A DNA stretch of 64,000 bases from Streptomyces sp. NBC_01214 (GTDB lineage: Bacteria > Actinomycetota > Actinomycetes > Streptomycetales > Streptomycetaceae). Within the stretch, counting starts at the first letter, position 1, and each line of letters opens with the position of its first letter. The notes below the pieces were generated by a model. It had not been told where the DNA came from and made no database searches. It worked only from the letters and a program-made list of their open reading frames with translations. Position numbers and translations under genes: made by a program. Of the stretch, positions 43,615 to 51,568 are shown in pieces. Location: NCBI RefSeq assembly GCF_026340975.1, contig NZ_JAPEOS010000001.1, positions 1,386,501 through 1,450,500 of the forward strand, in the 5' to 3' direction.

Positions 43615-43704
43615 AAGGCCCCGGTCGTGCAGAAGGCCCCGGTCGTGCAGAGGGTCCTGGTCATGCAGAAGGCCCCGGTCATGCAGAAGGCCCCGGTCCG
43701 CTTC
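43615..43704. repeat. 18-bp tandem repeat derived from a terminator arm
   Basis: The unit AAGGCCCCGGTCRTGCAG occurs at 43615, 43633, 43651 (degenerate), 43669 and 43687 (last copy incomplete). Each copy carries AAGGCCCCGG, which can pair with the single CCGGGGCCTT at 43711-43720. Confidence 0.85.
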
Positions 43705-43720
43705 CGCGAACCGGGGCCTT
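43687..43720 (-). terminator. Terminator after tRNA-His
   Basis: AAGGCCCCGGT (43687-43697) and ACCGGGGCCTT (43710-43720) form an 11-bp stem directly downstream of the minus-strand tRNA-His. It also ends the convergent cebR transcript. Confidence 0.75.
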
Positions 43721-43727
43721 CCCGCAG

Positions 43728-43801
43728 GGTGAGTGACGGGACTTGAACCCGCGGCCACCTGGACCACAACCAGGTGCTCTACCAACTGAGCTACACCCAC
43801 C
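43728..43801 (-). tRNA. tRNA-His (anticodon GTG)
   Basis: The minus strand folds as a cloverleaf with acceptor arms GTGGGTG and CACTCAC, a GTG anticodon in TTGTGGT, and the extra G at position -1 opposite C73 that is characteristic of tRNA-His. CCA is not encoded. Confidence 0.95.
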
Positions 43802-43905
43802 ATGTCCGGTCGGAAAACCGACCGGCCGAAGAAAAGGGTACAGGGTCCGGGAGGGTGCTCGCTCCCCCCTTTCCCCGCGCCCCCTCCGGAGGGGCCAGGC
43901 CGGAG

Positions 43906-44508
43906 CTACGCGCCCGGCACGACGTGCTTGGCGGCGATGCTGCGGGCCGTGTCCGAGTCGGGCCCGGGCTGCGGTACGAAGACCGCCTCCCGGTAGTAGC
44001 GCAGCTCGGTGATGGAGTCCTTGATGTCCGCCAGCGCCCGGTGGTTGCCGTTCTTCGGCGGGCTGTTGAAGTACGCCCGCGGGTACCAGCGGCGCGCCAG
44101 CTCCTTGACCGAGGACACGTCCACGATCCGGTAGTGCAGGTAGCTCTCCAGCGCGGCCATGTCGCGCAGCAGGAAGCCGCGGTCGGTGCCGACCGAGTTT
44201 CCGCAGAGCGGCGCCTTGCGGGGTTCCTTCACGTGCTCCCGCACGTAGGCCAGGACCTGCGCCTCGGCGTCCGCGAGGGTGGTCCCGCCGGCCAGCTCGT
44301 CGAGCAGGCCGGAGGCGGTGTGCATCTCGCGCACCACGTCGGGCATGGTCTCCAGCGCGGCGTCCGGCGGGCGGATCACGATGTCCACGCCTTCGCCGAG
44401 CACATTGAGCTCCGAGTCGGTGACCAGTGCGGCCACCTCGATAAGTGCGTCGTCCGTCAACGAGAGCCCGGTCATCTCGCAGTCGATCCACACCATGCGA
44501 TCGTTCAT
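43906..44508 (-). CDS. orn: Oligoribonuclease
   Basis: A 200-residue DEDDh exoribonuclease that degrades very short RNAs and linear pGpG, the final product of c-di-GMP breakdown. Exo I is [13 protein letters not shown], Exo II contains [17 protein letters not shown], and Exo III is [14 protein letters not shown] with the catalytic His and Asp. ATG 44508 follows AAGGTGG; an ATG four codons upstream lacks such a site. It lies just downstream of adpA on the same strand, as is typical in Streptomyces, where loss of orn affects growth and morphology. Confidence 0.95.
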   Translation of the reverse strand: MNDRMVWIDCEMTGLSLTDDALIEVAALVTDSELNVLGEGVDIVIRPPDAALETMPDVVREMHTASGLLDELAGGTTLADAEAQVLAYVREHVKEPRKAPLCGNSVGTDRGFLLRDMAALESYLHYRIVDVSSVKELARRWYPRAYFNSPPKNGNHRALADIKDSITELRYYREAVFVPQPGPDSDTARSIAAKHVVPGA

Positions 44509-44554
44509 GTGTCCCACCTTATGCGGTCCCCCACGGCGCGGACCGCATATGCGG

Positions 44555-44590
44555 AAGGTCCCCCATCGGCGGTGACCGGTGGGGGACCTT
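44555..44590 (-). terminator. Stem-loop between adpA and orn
   Basis: AAGGTCCCCCA (44555-44565) pairs perfectly with TGGGGGACCTT (44580-44590), with further CGG/CCG pairing inside. It lies 24 bp after adpA and probably separates adpA from orn expression. Confidence 0.7.
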
Positions 44591-44613
44591 CGTGCGTCGT
44601 ACTCAGCTCGCGG

Positions 44614-45789
44614 TCACGCGTGTTCCCGCAGGACCCGGCCCGGGGCGTACAGCTCCGTCACCGTGGGACCCGACGCGGCCAGGGCCGCCGCCGCCCGGTG
44701 GGGCTGCGGAGTGCGCTGGTGCGGAACCGGACCCGCGTTGATCTCGGCCACCTGCGCCACGTCGGCCTGCGGCCGGCGTGCCCGGTAGGCGGAGCGGTAC
44801 GCGGCCGGGGAGGACCCCAGCTGCCGCCGGAAGTGACCCCGCAGGGCGACCGGCGAGCGGAACCCGCAGCGTCCGGCGACCTCGTCGACCGAGTAGTCGG
44901 AGGTCTCCAGCAGCCGCTGTGCCTGGAGCACCCGCTGGGTGATCAGCCACTGGAGCGGAGCGCTGCCGGTGAGCGAGCGGAACCGCCGGTCGAAGGTGCG
45001 CCTGCTCATGTAGGCGCGGGCGGCCAGCGTCTCCACGTCGAACTGCTCGTGGAGGTGTTCCAGCGCCCAGGCGACGACCTCGGCCAGCGGGTCGGCGCCG
45101 ATTTCCTCCGGCAGCGACCGGTCGAGATAGCGTTCCTGGCCGCCGGTGCGGCGCGGCGGCACGACGAGCCTGCGGGCCAGGGCCCCGGCCGCCTCGCTGC
45201 CGTGGTCCGTGCGCACGATGTGCAGGCACAGGTCGATTCCGGCCGCCGTGCCGGCGGACGTGAGCACGTCGCCGTCGTCGACGAAGAGTTCGCGCGGATC
45301 GACGTGGACGGACGGGTACCGCTTGGCCAGCGTCGGCGCGTACATCCAGTGCGTCGTCGCGGGCCGGCCGTCCAACAGACCGGCGGCGGCGAGCACGAAG
45401 GCCCCCGTGCACAGTCCGACGATCCGGGCCCCCTCCTCGTGCGCCAGACGCAGTGCGTCGAGCGCCTCCGGCGGCGGCGGTGAAGTGATGGAGCGCCAGG
45501 CGGGAACGACGACCGTTCCTGCCCGGGCGATCGCCTCCAACCCGTACGGCGCGGTCAGTTCGAGCCCGCCGGTGGTCCTGAGCGGACCGTCCTCACCGGC
45601 GCACACGAGCAATCGGTAGCGTGGAACTCCCGCGTCCTGCCGGTCAATGCCGAACACGGAAAGTGGAATGGAGCTCTCGAAGATCGGTCCGCCGCTGAAG
45701 AGCAGCACCGCGACGATCTCCCTGCGGCGACGCCCCGCGAGCTTCCGGCCGGCGTCTGCTGTGACGACGGCGGTGGAATCCTGGCTCAT
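44614..45789 (-). CDS. adpA: AraC/XylS-family developmental regulator AdpA
   Basis: A 391-residue master regulator of morphological differentiation and secondary metabolism. The N-terminal ThiJ/PfpI/DJ-1-like dimerisation domain (about 25-195) contains LLFSGGPIFESSIPLSVFGI and IVGLCTGAFVLAAAGLLDGR. The C-terminal AraC DNA-binding domain (about 225-325) has two helix-turn-helix motifs, FDVETLAARAYMSRRTFDRR and YSVDEVAGRCGFRSPVALRG. The match to known AdpA proteins is near-verbatim. Unlike the S. griseus and S. coelicolor genes, the coding strand contains no TTA codon, so direct BldA dependence is absent. AAGGGGGG precedes the ATG. Confidence 0.97.
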   Translation of the reverse strand: MSQDSTAVVTADAGRKLAGRRRREIVAVLLFSGGPIFESSIPLSVFGIDRQDAGVPRYRLLVCAGEDGPLRTTGGLELTAPYGLEAIARAGTVVVPAWRSITSPPPPEALDALRLAHEEGARIVGLCTGAFVLAAAGLLDGRPATTHWMYAPTLAKRYPSVHVDPRELFVDDGDVLTSAGTAAGIDLCLHIVRTDHGSEAAGALARRLVVPPRRTGGQERYLDRSLPEEIGADPLAEVVAWALEHLHEQFDVETLAARAYMSRRTFDRRFRSLTGSAPLQWLITQRVLQAQRLLETSDYSVDEVAGRCGFRSPVALRGHFRRQLGSSPAAYRSAYRARRPQADVAQVAEINAGPVPHQRTPQPHRAAAALAASGPTVTELYAPGRVLREHA

Positions 45790-46165
45790 GGCGCTAAGCC
45801 CCCCTTGGGTGTCGCGACTCCTTGGTCTGGTCGCACCTGCACGTTTCCCCTCGGCCTTGCACGTGGATCCCCCGCCGTAAATACATGATCGAATCTACTG
45901 CGTCCCGTGGTGTCGGCGTGACAAGTTCAGCACGCAGCGCTATGTCGACTTCTCAACTTGGCGAAAAGCATTCGATCAGTAAGCGTTCCACTCCGCTACC
46001 CGAACGGGAAGCGTGCCGCCCGGCCATGGCCAGTACCTGTAGGGCCGGAACGCCCCTCGAGGTCTGTCGTCGCTGGTGATGAGGGGGACGGGGGGACATT
46101 CCGGCAAGGAGGGCACCCTGCCGGGAAGTTGGCTGAAAACATGCGTGTGTGGGTGTGCGAATGAG
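45790..46165. other. Long adpA upstream region without a gene
   Basis: About 375 bp precede adpA. The sequence is less GC-rich than the surrounding DNA (AT-rich GTAAATACATGATCGAAT near 45880), as expected for a heavily regulated promoter. I see no ORF with coding character and no riboswitch. Precise operators cannot be assigned by eye. Confidence 0.4.
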
Positions 46166-46714
46166 TCAGTCGTGCGGGGAGAGCGGTCCGGAACCCCGGC
46201 ATCCGCGGTGCAGTCCGCCGCCGGCGCGCGAGTGCCGGCCGCGGTGGGCGGTCGGAAGGTGGTCCTCCACGGGCACCCGGGCCGCGGCCCGCCGGGTCCT
46301 CTCCGAGTGGCGCAGCAGGACCCGGCACGCGGCCGTGACGGCGAGCAGGCCGAGGGTCGCGACGGCCGCCCCGCCGAAGGAGGTTCCGTAGACGACGAGG
46401 ACCACGGGGACGAGCAGGCAGCTGAAGGCCGCCCAGCGCACGACGTCACCCGCGGGGTCGTCGTGGGCGTGTCCGGCGGAACGCACGGACGGGTGAAGGG
46501 TCGAGCGGGGGGACGGGGCGAACTGCGGGGCGGCGTCGGCGTTCTGGAGGGATGCGGCGGACCGCGTCGGCTGAGCTGGCTGGACGGGGTGAACCGGATG
46601 ACCGGGCACGGCGTGCTCCCTGCGGGCTCTTACCTGTTGGTCGGACGCATGTCCCAACGCCCGGCGGCGGGCTCGGTCACTGTGCCAACGGGTGGCGGTG
46701 GCCCGTCTCGTCAC
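46166..46714 (-). CDS. Putative small membrane protein
   Basis: A reading frame of up to 182 residues. Only the central part looks protein-like: DDPAGDVVRWAAFSCLLVPV and a second hydrophobic stretch AAVATLGLLAVTAACRVLL, giving two membrane helices with a charged LRHSERTRRAAARV after them. The first 90 residues are Pro/Arg/Ala rich and may be untranslated; the true start is uncertain. No family is recognised. It lies convergent to nothing and upstream of adpA on the same strand. Confidence 0.45.
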   Translation of the reverse strand: MTRRATATRWHSDRARRRALGHASDQQVRARREHAVPGHPVHPVQPAQPTRSAASLQNADAAPQFAPSPRSTLHPSVRSAGHAHDDPAGDVVRWAAFSCLLVPVVLVVYGTSFGGAAVATLGLLAVTAACRVLLRHSERTRRAAARVPVEDHLPTAHRGRHSRAGGGLHRGCRGSGPLSPHD

Positions 46715-46931
46715 TGGCTGTAGGGGGCAGCGGACATTGCCAAGGCGCGCTCACTCCGGCATGCTCCCTGGGACGCTCTCCAAGGGCGGCATGCCCTGTG
46801 CAGGACAGGAGTGTCGCCGTACCCTGGTGGGTATGGGCTTGGGAAGATGCTTCCCGGACAGAGCTCCGTCACACTGCGTCGCCGATTTCGCCCCTGTTGC
46901 TTCCTCCAAGGACCTCTTCGCCGAGACACCC

Positions 46932-47465
46932 ATGGCCGGTCACGAATTCTCCGAACCCGCGGACCGCAAGCGCAAACGCGTCGTCGACCCCGAGTCGGCC
47001 GCCGATCTGCGCGCGGTGGAACAGACACGTGTGCACTGCGATCCGGCCTTCCGGCACGGGGTCGTTGTGGGATTCGACGGATCCACATCCAGTGAGCGCG
47101 CACTCGCCTATGCGATCGGCATGGCCCGCCGCTCCGGATCCGGTCTGATCATCGTCCATGTCGCCAACCGGCTGCCCACCACCGTGTGGGCCGGCTGCGA
47201 GCCGCCCGTCTTCGTCGACGTGCCGGACCACCGCACCGAGGTCCTCGGACTGGAGCTCGCCTGCGCGGACTATCTGGCCGAAGTGCCGTGGATCCTGGTC
47301 GAGCGCGGTGGTGACATCTGCCACGAGCTGGAGGAAGTCGGCCGGGAGTATTCGGCCGACGCCATCGTCGTCGGTTCCACGCACGGGATCGTGGGCCGGA
47401 TCTTCGGTTCGGTTGCCGGCCGACTGGCCAAGCGCGCACAGCGACCGGTCGTCGTCATTCCTTGA
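46932..47465 (+). CDS. Universal stress protein (UspA-like)
   Basis: A 177-residue protein. After a charged leader of about 45 residues comes a single Usp domain (HGVVVGFDGSTSSERALAYA at its start; IVVGSTHGIVGRIFGSVAGR with the G-x2-G-x9-G ATP-binding pattern at its end, then PVVVIP). Usp proteins are induced in stress and stationary phase. ATG 46932 was chosen; the frame extends to an ATG near 46833 with no clearly better site. A stem-loop follows the stop. Confidence 0.85.
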   Translation: MAGHEFSEPADRKRKRVVDPESAADLRAVEQTRVHCDPAFRHGVVVGFDGSTSSERALAYAIGMARRSGSGLIIVHVANRLPTTVWAGCEPPVFVDVPDHRTEVLGLELACADYLAEVPWILVERGGDICHELEEVGREYSADAIVVGSTHGIVGRIFGSVAGRLAKRAQRPVVVIP

Positions 47466-47482
47466 CCGCTCCCCTCCCTCGG

Positions 47483-47507
47483 GCGAGCGACCGATCCGGT
47501 CGCTCGC
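47483..47507 (+). terminator. Terminator after the universal stress gene
   Basis: GCGAGCGACCG and CGGTCGCTCGC form an 11-bp perfect stem around ATC, 18 bp after the stop. Confidence 0.7.
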
Positions 47508-47621
47508 CGTTGTCGTTCCGTGACCGTTTGTTAAGCCGCTTGTGCGGTTGTGCCCCTGTGTAAAGGGTAGATAAGTGCTGCTGGGACGCAGCAAACAACT
47601 GCAGATCGAAGGGAGCCCGCC

Positions 47622-48191
47622 GTGGACAATGGTGTCTCTGCGGGAAGCACGGCCTCGACTTCGACCCTCGGGAACATCGCCCTGGGTCTCACCCTTCTCG
47701 CGTTCGGTATCGGCCACACCGGTGTCATCGACGGCGTGTCCGCTGCCAACTCCGTGTCGCTCGCGATGTACGTCGGCGGCGCGGCCCTGTTCCTCCTCGG
47801 TCTCCTGGAGTACCGCGGCGGCAACGGGTTCAACGGCACCGCGTTCGCGGGCCTCGGCATCTTCTGGTTCACGTGGGCCAAGGGCGCGGGCGGTTCGGTC
47901 TCCGACGAAGCCGCCGGAACGTTTCTTGTCCTCTTCGCGATGCTCGCGCTGACCCTCACGGTCGCCGCCGCGAGCGGTCTGTTCAGCCAGGGCGTCTACG
48001 CCCTGCTGACCCTGTCGCTGCTCCTGCTGGCCATGGGCGCGTTCGTGGACAACGGCACGCTTGCGAAGGCGGGCGGCTGGGTCGCCGCCGTCTCCGGACT
48101 GCTGGCCTGGTACGGCGCCACCGCGGCGCTGGCGCACTGGCCGATGGCCTTCGGCAAGGCCCGTAGCGGCGGCGCGGTCGCCGCGAGCTGA
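47622..48191 (+). CDS. GPR1/FUN34/YaaH-family (SatP-like) transporter
   Basis: A 189-residue membrane protein with six hydrophobic helices. The family is known for acetate and succinate or ammonium movement (YaaH/SatP, FUN34). Typical segments are LGNIALGLTLLAFGIGH, YVGGAALFLLGLLEYRGGN and GIFWFTWA. GTG 47622 is preceded by GGGAG. The specific substrate is inferred only from the family. Confidence 0.82.
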   Translation: MDNGVSAGSTASTSTLGNIALGLTLLAFGIGHTGVIDGVSAANSVSLAMYVGGAALFLLGLLEYRGGNGFNGTAFAGLGIFWFTWAKGAGGSVSDEAAGTFLVLFAMLALTLTVAAASGLFSQGVYALLTLSLLLLAMGAFVDNGTLAKAGGWVAAVSGLLAWYGATAALAHWPMAFGKARSGGAVAAS

Positions 48192-48206
48192 CGGCCATCC
48201 CACCTG

Positions 48207-48233
48207 CGGCCCCCCGGACGATCCGGGGGGCCG
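48207..48233 (+). terminator. Terminator after the SatP-like gene
   Basis: CGGCCCCCCGGA (48207-48218) and TCCGGGGGGCCG (48222-48233) pair perfectly around a CGA loop. A short CCCGTCAAGCGCC tandem repeat follows before the HxlR gene. Confidence 0.75.
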
Positions 48234-48293
48234 TACGCGTGTGCCGGCGGGCGGCGTCCGCCCGTCAAGCGCCCGCCCGTCAAGCGCCCGCCC

Positions 48294-48674
48294 TCACGCG
48301 TCGAAGCGGTGCCGGGAGGCCTCGATGTCACCGAGGAACCGGTGGGTCCAGTCGCACAGTCCGTCGATCGTCACGCGCAGCACCCGGCCCGGTTCGGTGA
48401 GGGTGTACTCGACCCGTGGCGGGACGACGGGGTGCACCGTCCGCTCCACCAGGCCGTTGCGTTCCAGCATGCGCAGGTTCTGGGTGAGCATCTTGTGGCT
48501 GATGCCCTCGATCCCGTCGCGCAGCTCGCCGAAGCGCAGGGTCTCTTCGCCCAGGGTCTCGATGATCAGCAGCGCCCACTTGTTGGCGATGTCCGAGAAG
48601 ATCTCCCGCGCCAGGGAGTCGGCGCGCCTGAGGTCGGCCTCGTCGGGCGAGCCCGTGAACTGCTTGGTCACCAT
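48294..48674 (-). CDS. HxlR-family transcriptional regulator
   Basis: A 126-residue winged-helix protein: SDIANKWALLIIETLGEETL and FGELRDGIEGISHKMLTQNL are the HxlR core, and HPVVPPRVEYTLTEPG the wing. Such regulators often sense electrophiles or formaldehyde-type signals. It is divergent from a RidA-family gene, which is its likely target. Confidence 0.9.
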   Translation of the reverse strand: MVTKQFTGSPDEADLRRADSLAREIFSDIANKWALLIIETLGEETLRFGELRDGIEGISHKMLTQNLRMLERNGLVERTVHPVVPPRVEYTLTEPGRVLRVTIDGLCDWTHRFLGDIEASRHRFDA

Positions 48675-48770
48675 CAGGTTCCCCCGTCACCAAAAAGTGC
48701 GTTCTTCCATGTCAGAGCACACTCTCCTACGGTGCCCGAGTAACCACAAGAGAGCACTGGAGGCAGGAAC

Positions 48771-49178
48771 ATGGCCATTACCCTCGTGAACCCGACCGGC
48801 TTGCCGACGGTCGACGCCTACCGACAGGTGTCGATCGCCACCGGGTCGAAGCTGGTCTTCGTCGCCGGACAGGTCGCCTGGGACGCTGATGGGGCCACCG
48901 TCGGCGAACGCGACCTCGCCGCTCAGGTCGAGCGGTGCTACCTCAACGTCTGTGCCGCGCTGGCCGCGGCCGGAGCCTCCTTCGACGACGTGGCGAAACT
49001 GACCGTGTACGTCGTCGACTGGACCCCCGACAAGATGCCGCTGCTGATGCGCGGCATCGCGCGCGCCGCCGCACGGCTGGGGACCACCCCGGCTGCGCCG
49101 GCCACCCTCGTCGGCGTCGCGGCACTGGACGTCCCCGAGCACCTGGTCGAGGTCGAAGCCACCGCCGTCGTCGACTGA
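48771..49178 (+). CDS. RidA/YjgF-family protein
   Basis: A 135-residue protein of the trimeric enamine/imine deaminase family: VFVAGQVAWDADGATVGERD, CYLNVCAALAAAGASFDDVA and VGVAALDVPEHLVEVEATAV. The catalytic Arg seen in true RidA is not in its usual place near the C-terminus, so it may belong to a RidA subfamily with another activity. GGAGG precedes ATG 48771. The HxlR regulator is divergent. Confidence 0.88.
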   Translation: MAITLVNPTGLPTVDAYRQVSIATGSKLVFVAGQVAWDADGATVGERDLAAQVERCYLNVCAALAAAGASFDDVAKLTVYVVDWTPDKMPLLMRGIARAAARLGTTPAAPATLVGVAALDVPEHLVEVEATAVVD

Positions 49179-49179
49179 A

Positions 49180-49220
49180 CGCGGACGCCCCCGGGACCGT
49201 GGGTCCCGGGGGCGTCCGCG
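49180..49220. terminator. 19-bp perfect stem-loop between convergent RidA and glmS genes
   Basis: CGCGGACGCCCCCGGGACC (49180-49198) pairs with its exact reverse complement at 49202-49220 around GTG. It can terminate transcription from both sides. Confidence 0.85.
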
Positions 49221-49237
49221 TGCGGTGAGGGGGGCGA

Positions 49238-51055
49238 CTACTCGACCGTGACGGACTTCGCCAGGTTGCGCGGCTTGTCGATGTCCCGGCCCATGGCCAG
49301 GGCCGTGTGGTACGCCAGCAGCTGGAGCGGGATGCCCATCAGGATCGGGTCCAGCTCGTCCTCGTTCTTCGGCACCACGATGGTGTGGTCCGCCTTCTCC
49401 TGCTCGCGGTGGGCGACCGCCAGGATCCGGCCGCTGCGGGCCTTGATCTCCTCCAGCGCCGCGCGGTTCTTCTCCAGCAGGTCGTCGTCCGGGACGATCG
49501 CGACCGTCGGCAGCGAGGGCTCGATCAGCGCCAGCGGACCGTGCTTGAGCTCGGAGGCCGGGTAGGCCTCGGCGTGGATGTAGGAGATCTCCTTCAGCTT
49601 GAGGGAGGCCTCCAGGGCAACCGGGTAGCCGCGCACCCGGCCGATGAACATCATCGACTTGGCCTCGGCGTACTCGGCCGCCAGCTTCTTGATGTCCTCT
49701 TCGCCCTCGAGGATCTCCTGGATCTGCGCGGGCAGCTTGCGCAGGCCCTCGATGATCCGCTTGCCGTCGGTGACCGAGAGGTCGCGGATGCGGCCGAGGT
49801 GCACGGCGAGCAGCGCGAAGGCCACGACCGTGTTGGTGAAGCACTTGGTGGAGACGACGCAGACCTCGGGGCCGGCGTGCACGTACACGCCGCCGTCGGC
49901 CTCGCGGGCGATCGCGGAACCGACCACGTTGACCACGCCGAGGACGCGGGCGCCCTTGCGCTTGAGCTCCTGCACCGCCGCGAGGACGTCGTACGTCTCA
50001 CCGGACTGGGAGACCGCGATGTAGAGGGTGTCGGGGTCCACGACCGGGTTGCGGTAGCGGAACTCGGAGGCCGGCTCGGCGTCCGCGGGGATCCGCGCCA
50101 TGCCCTCGATGAGGCCGGCGCCGATGAGGCCCGCGTGGTACGAGGTGCCGCAACCGAGGATCTTGACCCGGCGGATGCCGCGCGCCTCGCGCGGGTCCAG
50201 GTTCAGGCCGCCCAGGTGCACGGTGCTGAAGCGGTCGTCGATCCGGCCGCGCAGCACGCGGTCGACCGCGTCGGGCTGCTCGGAGATCTCCTTGTGCATG
50301 TAGGTGTCGTGACCGCCCATGTCGTACGAGGCGGCCTCCCACTCCACGGTCTCCGGGGTGGCGTTGGTCGTCGTGCCGGAGGTCGTGTAGGTGCGGAAGT
50401 CGTCGGCCTTGATGGTGGCCATCTCGCCGTCGCCGAGGGTGACGACCTGGCGGGTGTGGGCGACCAGCGCGGCGACGTCCGAGGCGACGAACATCTCCTT
50501 CTCGCCGATGCCGAGGACCACCGGGGAGCCGTTGCGGGCGACGACGATGCGGTCGGCGAAGTCGGCGTGCATGACGGCGATGCCGTAGGTGCCGTCGATG
50601 ACCTTGAGCGCCTCGCGGACCTTCTCCTCCAGGGAGTCGGCCTCGGAGCGGGCGATCAGGTGGACGATGACCTCGGTGTCGGTCTCCGAGACGAAGACGA
50701 CGCCCTCGGCCTCGAGCTTGGCGCGCAGCTCGGAGCAGTTGTCGACGATGCCGTTGTGGACGACGGCGACCTTGTTCTCCGGGTCCAGGTGCGGGTGGGA
50801 GTTGATGTCGCTCGGGGCGCCGTGCGTGGCCCAGCGGGTGTGGGCGATGCCGGTGGTGCCGGCGAAGCGCTTGGGAACGCGGGACTCCAGCTCGCGGACG
50901 CGGCCCTTGGCCTTGACGACCTTCAGGGCCGGGGCCTTCGGGGTGTTGACCACGATGCCCGCGGAGTCGTATCCGCGGTACTCCAGCCGTGCCAGGCCCT
51001 CCAGCAGCAGCGGTGCCACGTCACGCTTGCCGATGTAACCGACGATTCCACACAT
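49238..51055 (-). CDS. glmS: Glutamine-fructose-6-phosphate aminotransferase
   Basis: A 605-residue enzyme that makes glucosamine-6-phosphate for cell wall precursors. Cys1 of the mature N-terminal nucleophile domain follows the initiator Met (MCGIVGYIG), and RWATHGAPSDINSHPH is the glutaminase signature. The two SIS isomerase domains carry GCGTSYHAGLIG and SQSGETYDVLAAV, and the C-terminus LAKSVTVE is conserved. GGAGGGGCAG lies upstream. It neighbours a hexosaminidase gene, which links amino-sugar salvage and synthesis. Confidence 0.97.
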   Translation of the reverse strand: MCGIVGYIGKRDVAPLLLEGLARLEYRGYDSAGIVVNTPKAPALKVVKAKGRVRELESRVPKRFAGTTGIAHTRWATHGAPSDINSHPHLDPENKVAVVHNGIVDNCSELRAKLEAEGVVFVSETDTEVIVHLIARSEADSLEEKVREALKVIDGTYGIAVMHADFADRIVVARNGSPVVLGIGEKEMFVASDVAALVAHTRQVVTLGDGEMATIKADDFRTYTTSGTTTNATPETVEWEAASYDMGGHDTYMHKEISEQPDAVDRVLRGRIDDRFSTVHLGGLNLDPREARGIRRVKILGCGTSYHAGLIGAGLIEGMARIPADAEPASEFRYRNPVVDPDTLYIAVSQSGETYDVLAAVQELKRKGARVLGVVNVVGSAIAREADGGVYVHAGPEVCVVSTKCFTNTVVAFALLAVHLGRIRDLSVTDGKRIIEGLRKLPAQIQEILEGEEDIKKLAAEYAEAKSMMFIGRVRGYPVALEASLKLKEISYIHAEAYPASELKHGPLALIEPSLPTVAIVPDDDLLEKNRAALEEIKARSGRILAVAHREQEKADHTIVVPKNEDELDPILMGIPLQLLAYHTALAMGRDIDKPRNLAKSVTVE

Positions 51056-51120
51056 ACGGTTCTGCCCCTCCTGAAGTTCGGTTCTGTACTCGTCCGGAGC
51101 CGCGTGCGGCGGCGGCCGGC

Positions 51121-51396
51121 TCAGCCGTAGACGATGCGGCGCAACTGCCGGAGCGAGAGCTCCGGCGGCGCCACGGCGCGGTGCGGCAGCTCGGCCGCGA
51201 TCCGCTCGAAGATCTCCGCGTTCACCGCTCCGCCGGACTGCAGTTCCCGGTGGCGGCGGCGGACGAACTCCTCGGTCGTCTCGTCGAAGTAGGCGAGCAC
51301 GTCCAGTACCACCCGGGCTGCCTCGCCGCGCTGGAGCGCGGTGCTGCGCACCAGGTGGTCGACGAGGTCGTCATGCGACGGGCGGCGATCGAGCAC
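51121..51396 (-). CDS. Small conserved hypothetical protein
   Basis: A 91-residue helical, charged protein (VLDRRPSHDDLVDHLVRSTA at the start; AYFDETTEEFVRRRHRELQS; ending LSLRQLRRIVYG). I chose the GTG at 51396 because upstream codons look non-coding; no ribosome binding site is evident. It sits just upstream of glmS in the same direction. No family is recognised. Confidence 0.6.
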   Translation of the reverse strand: MLDRRPSHDDLVDHLVRSTALQRGEAARVVLDVLAYFDETTEEFVRRRHRELQSGGAVNAEIFERIAAELPHRAVAPPELSLRQLRRIVYG

Positions 51397-51568
51397 TCGT
51401 AGATATTGGCGGCTAACAGCGATGAACGCAAAGATCCTGCCCGATTCCGGGCAGGATCTCTCTGGTCTGGACCAGTGGGACGCTCGGTGTGCCCCCCTTC
51501 GGATGATTTCTGCCCGCCCCGGATTCACTCACCGGACGGGACGGCCCCCTTGGCCTATACCTGTGCGC

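Noticed and set aside
43615..43704. CRISPR-like array
   Set aside because: The units are 18 bp, directly abutting with no spacers, and derive from a terminator arm. No cas genes are nearby; the Cas4-like protein at 27-28 kb is in a different context.
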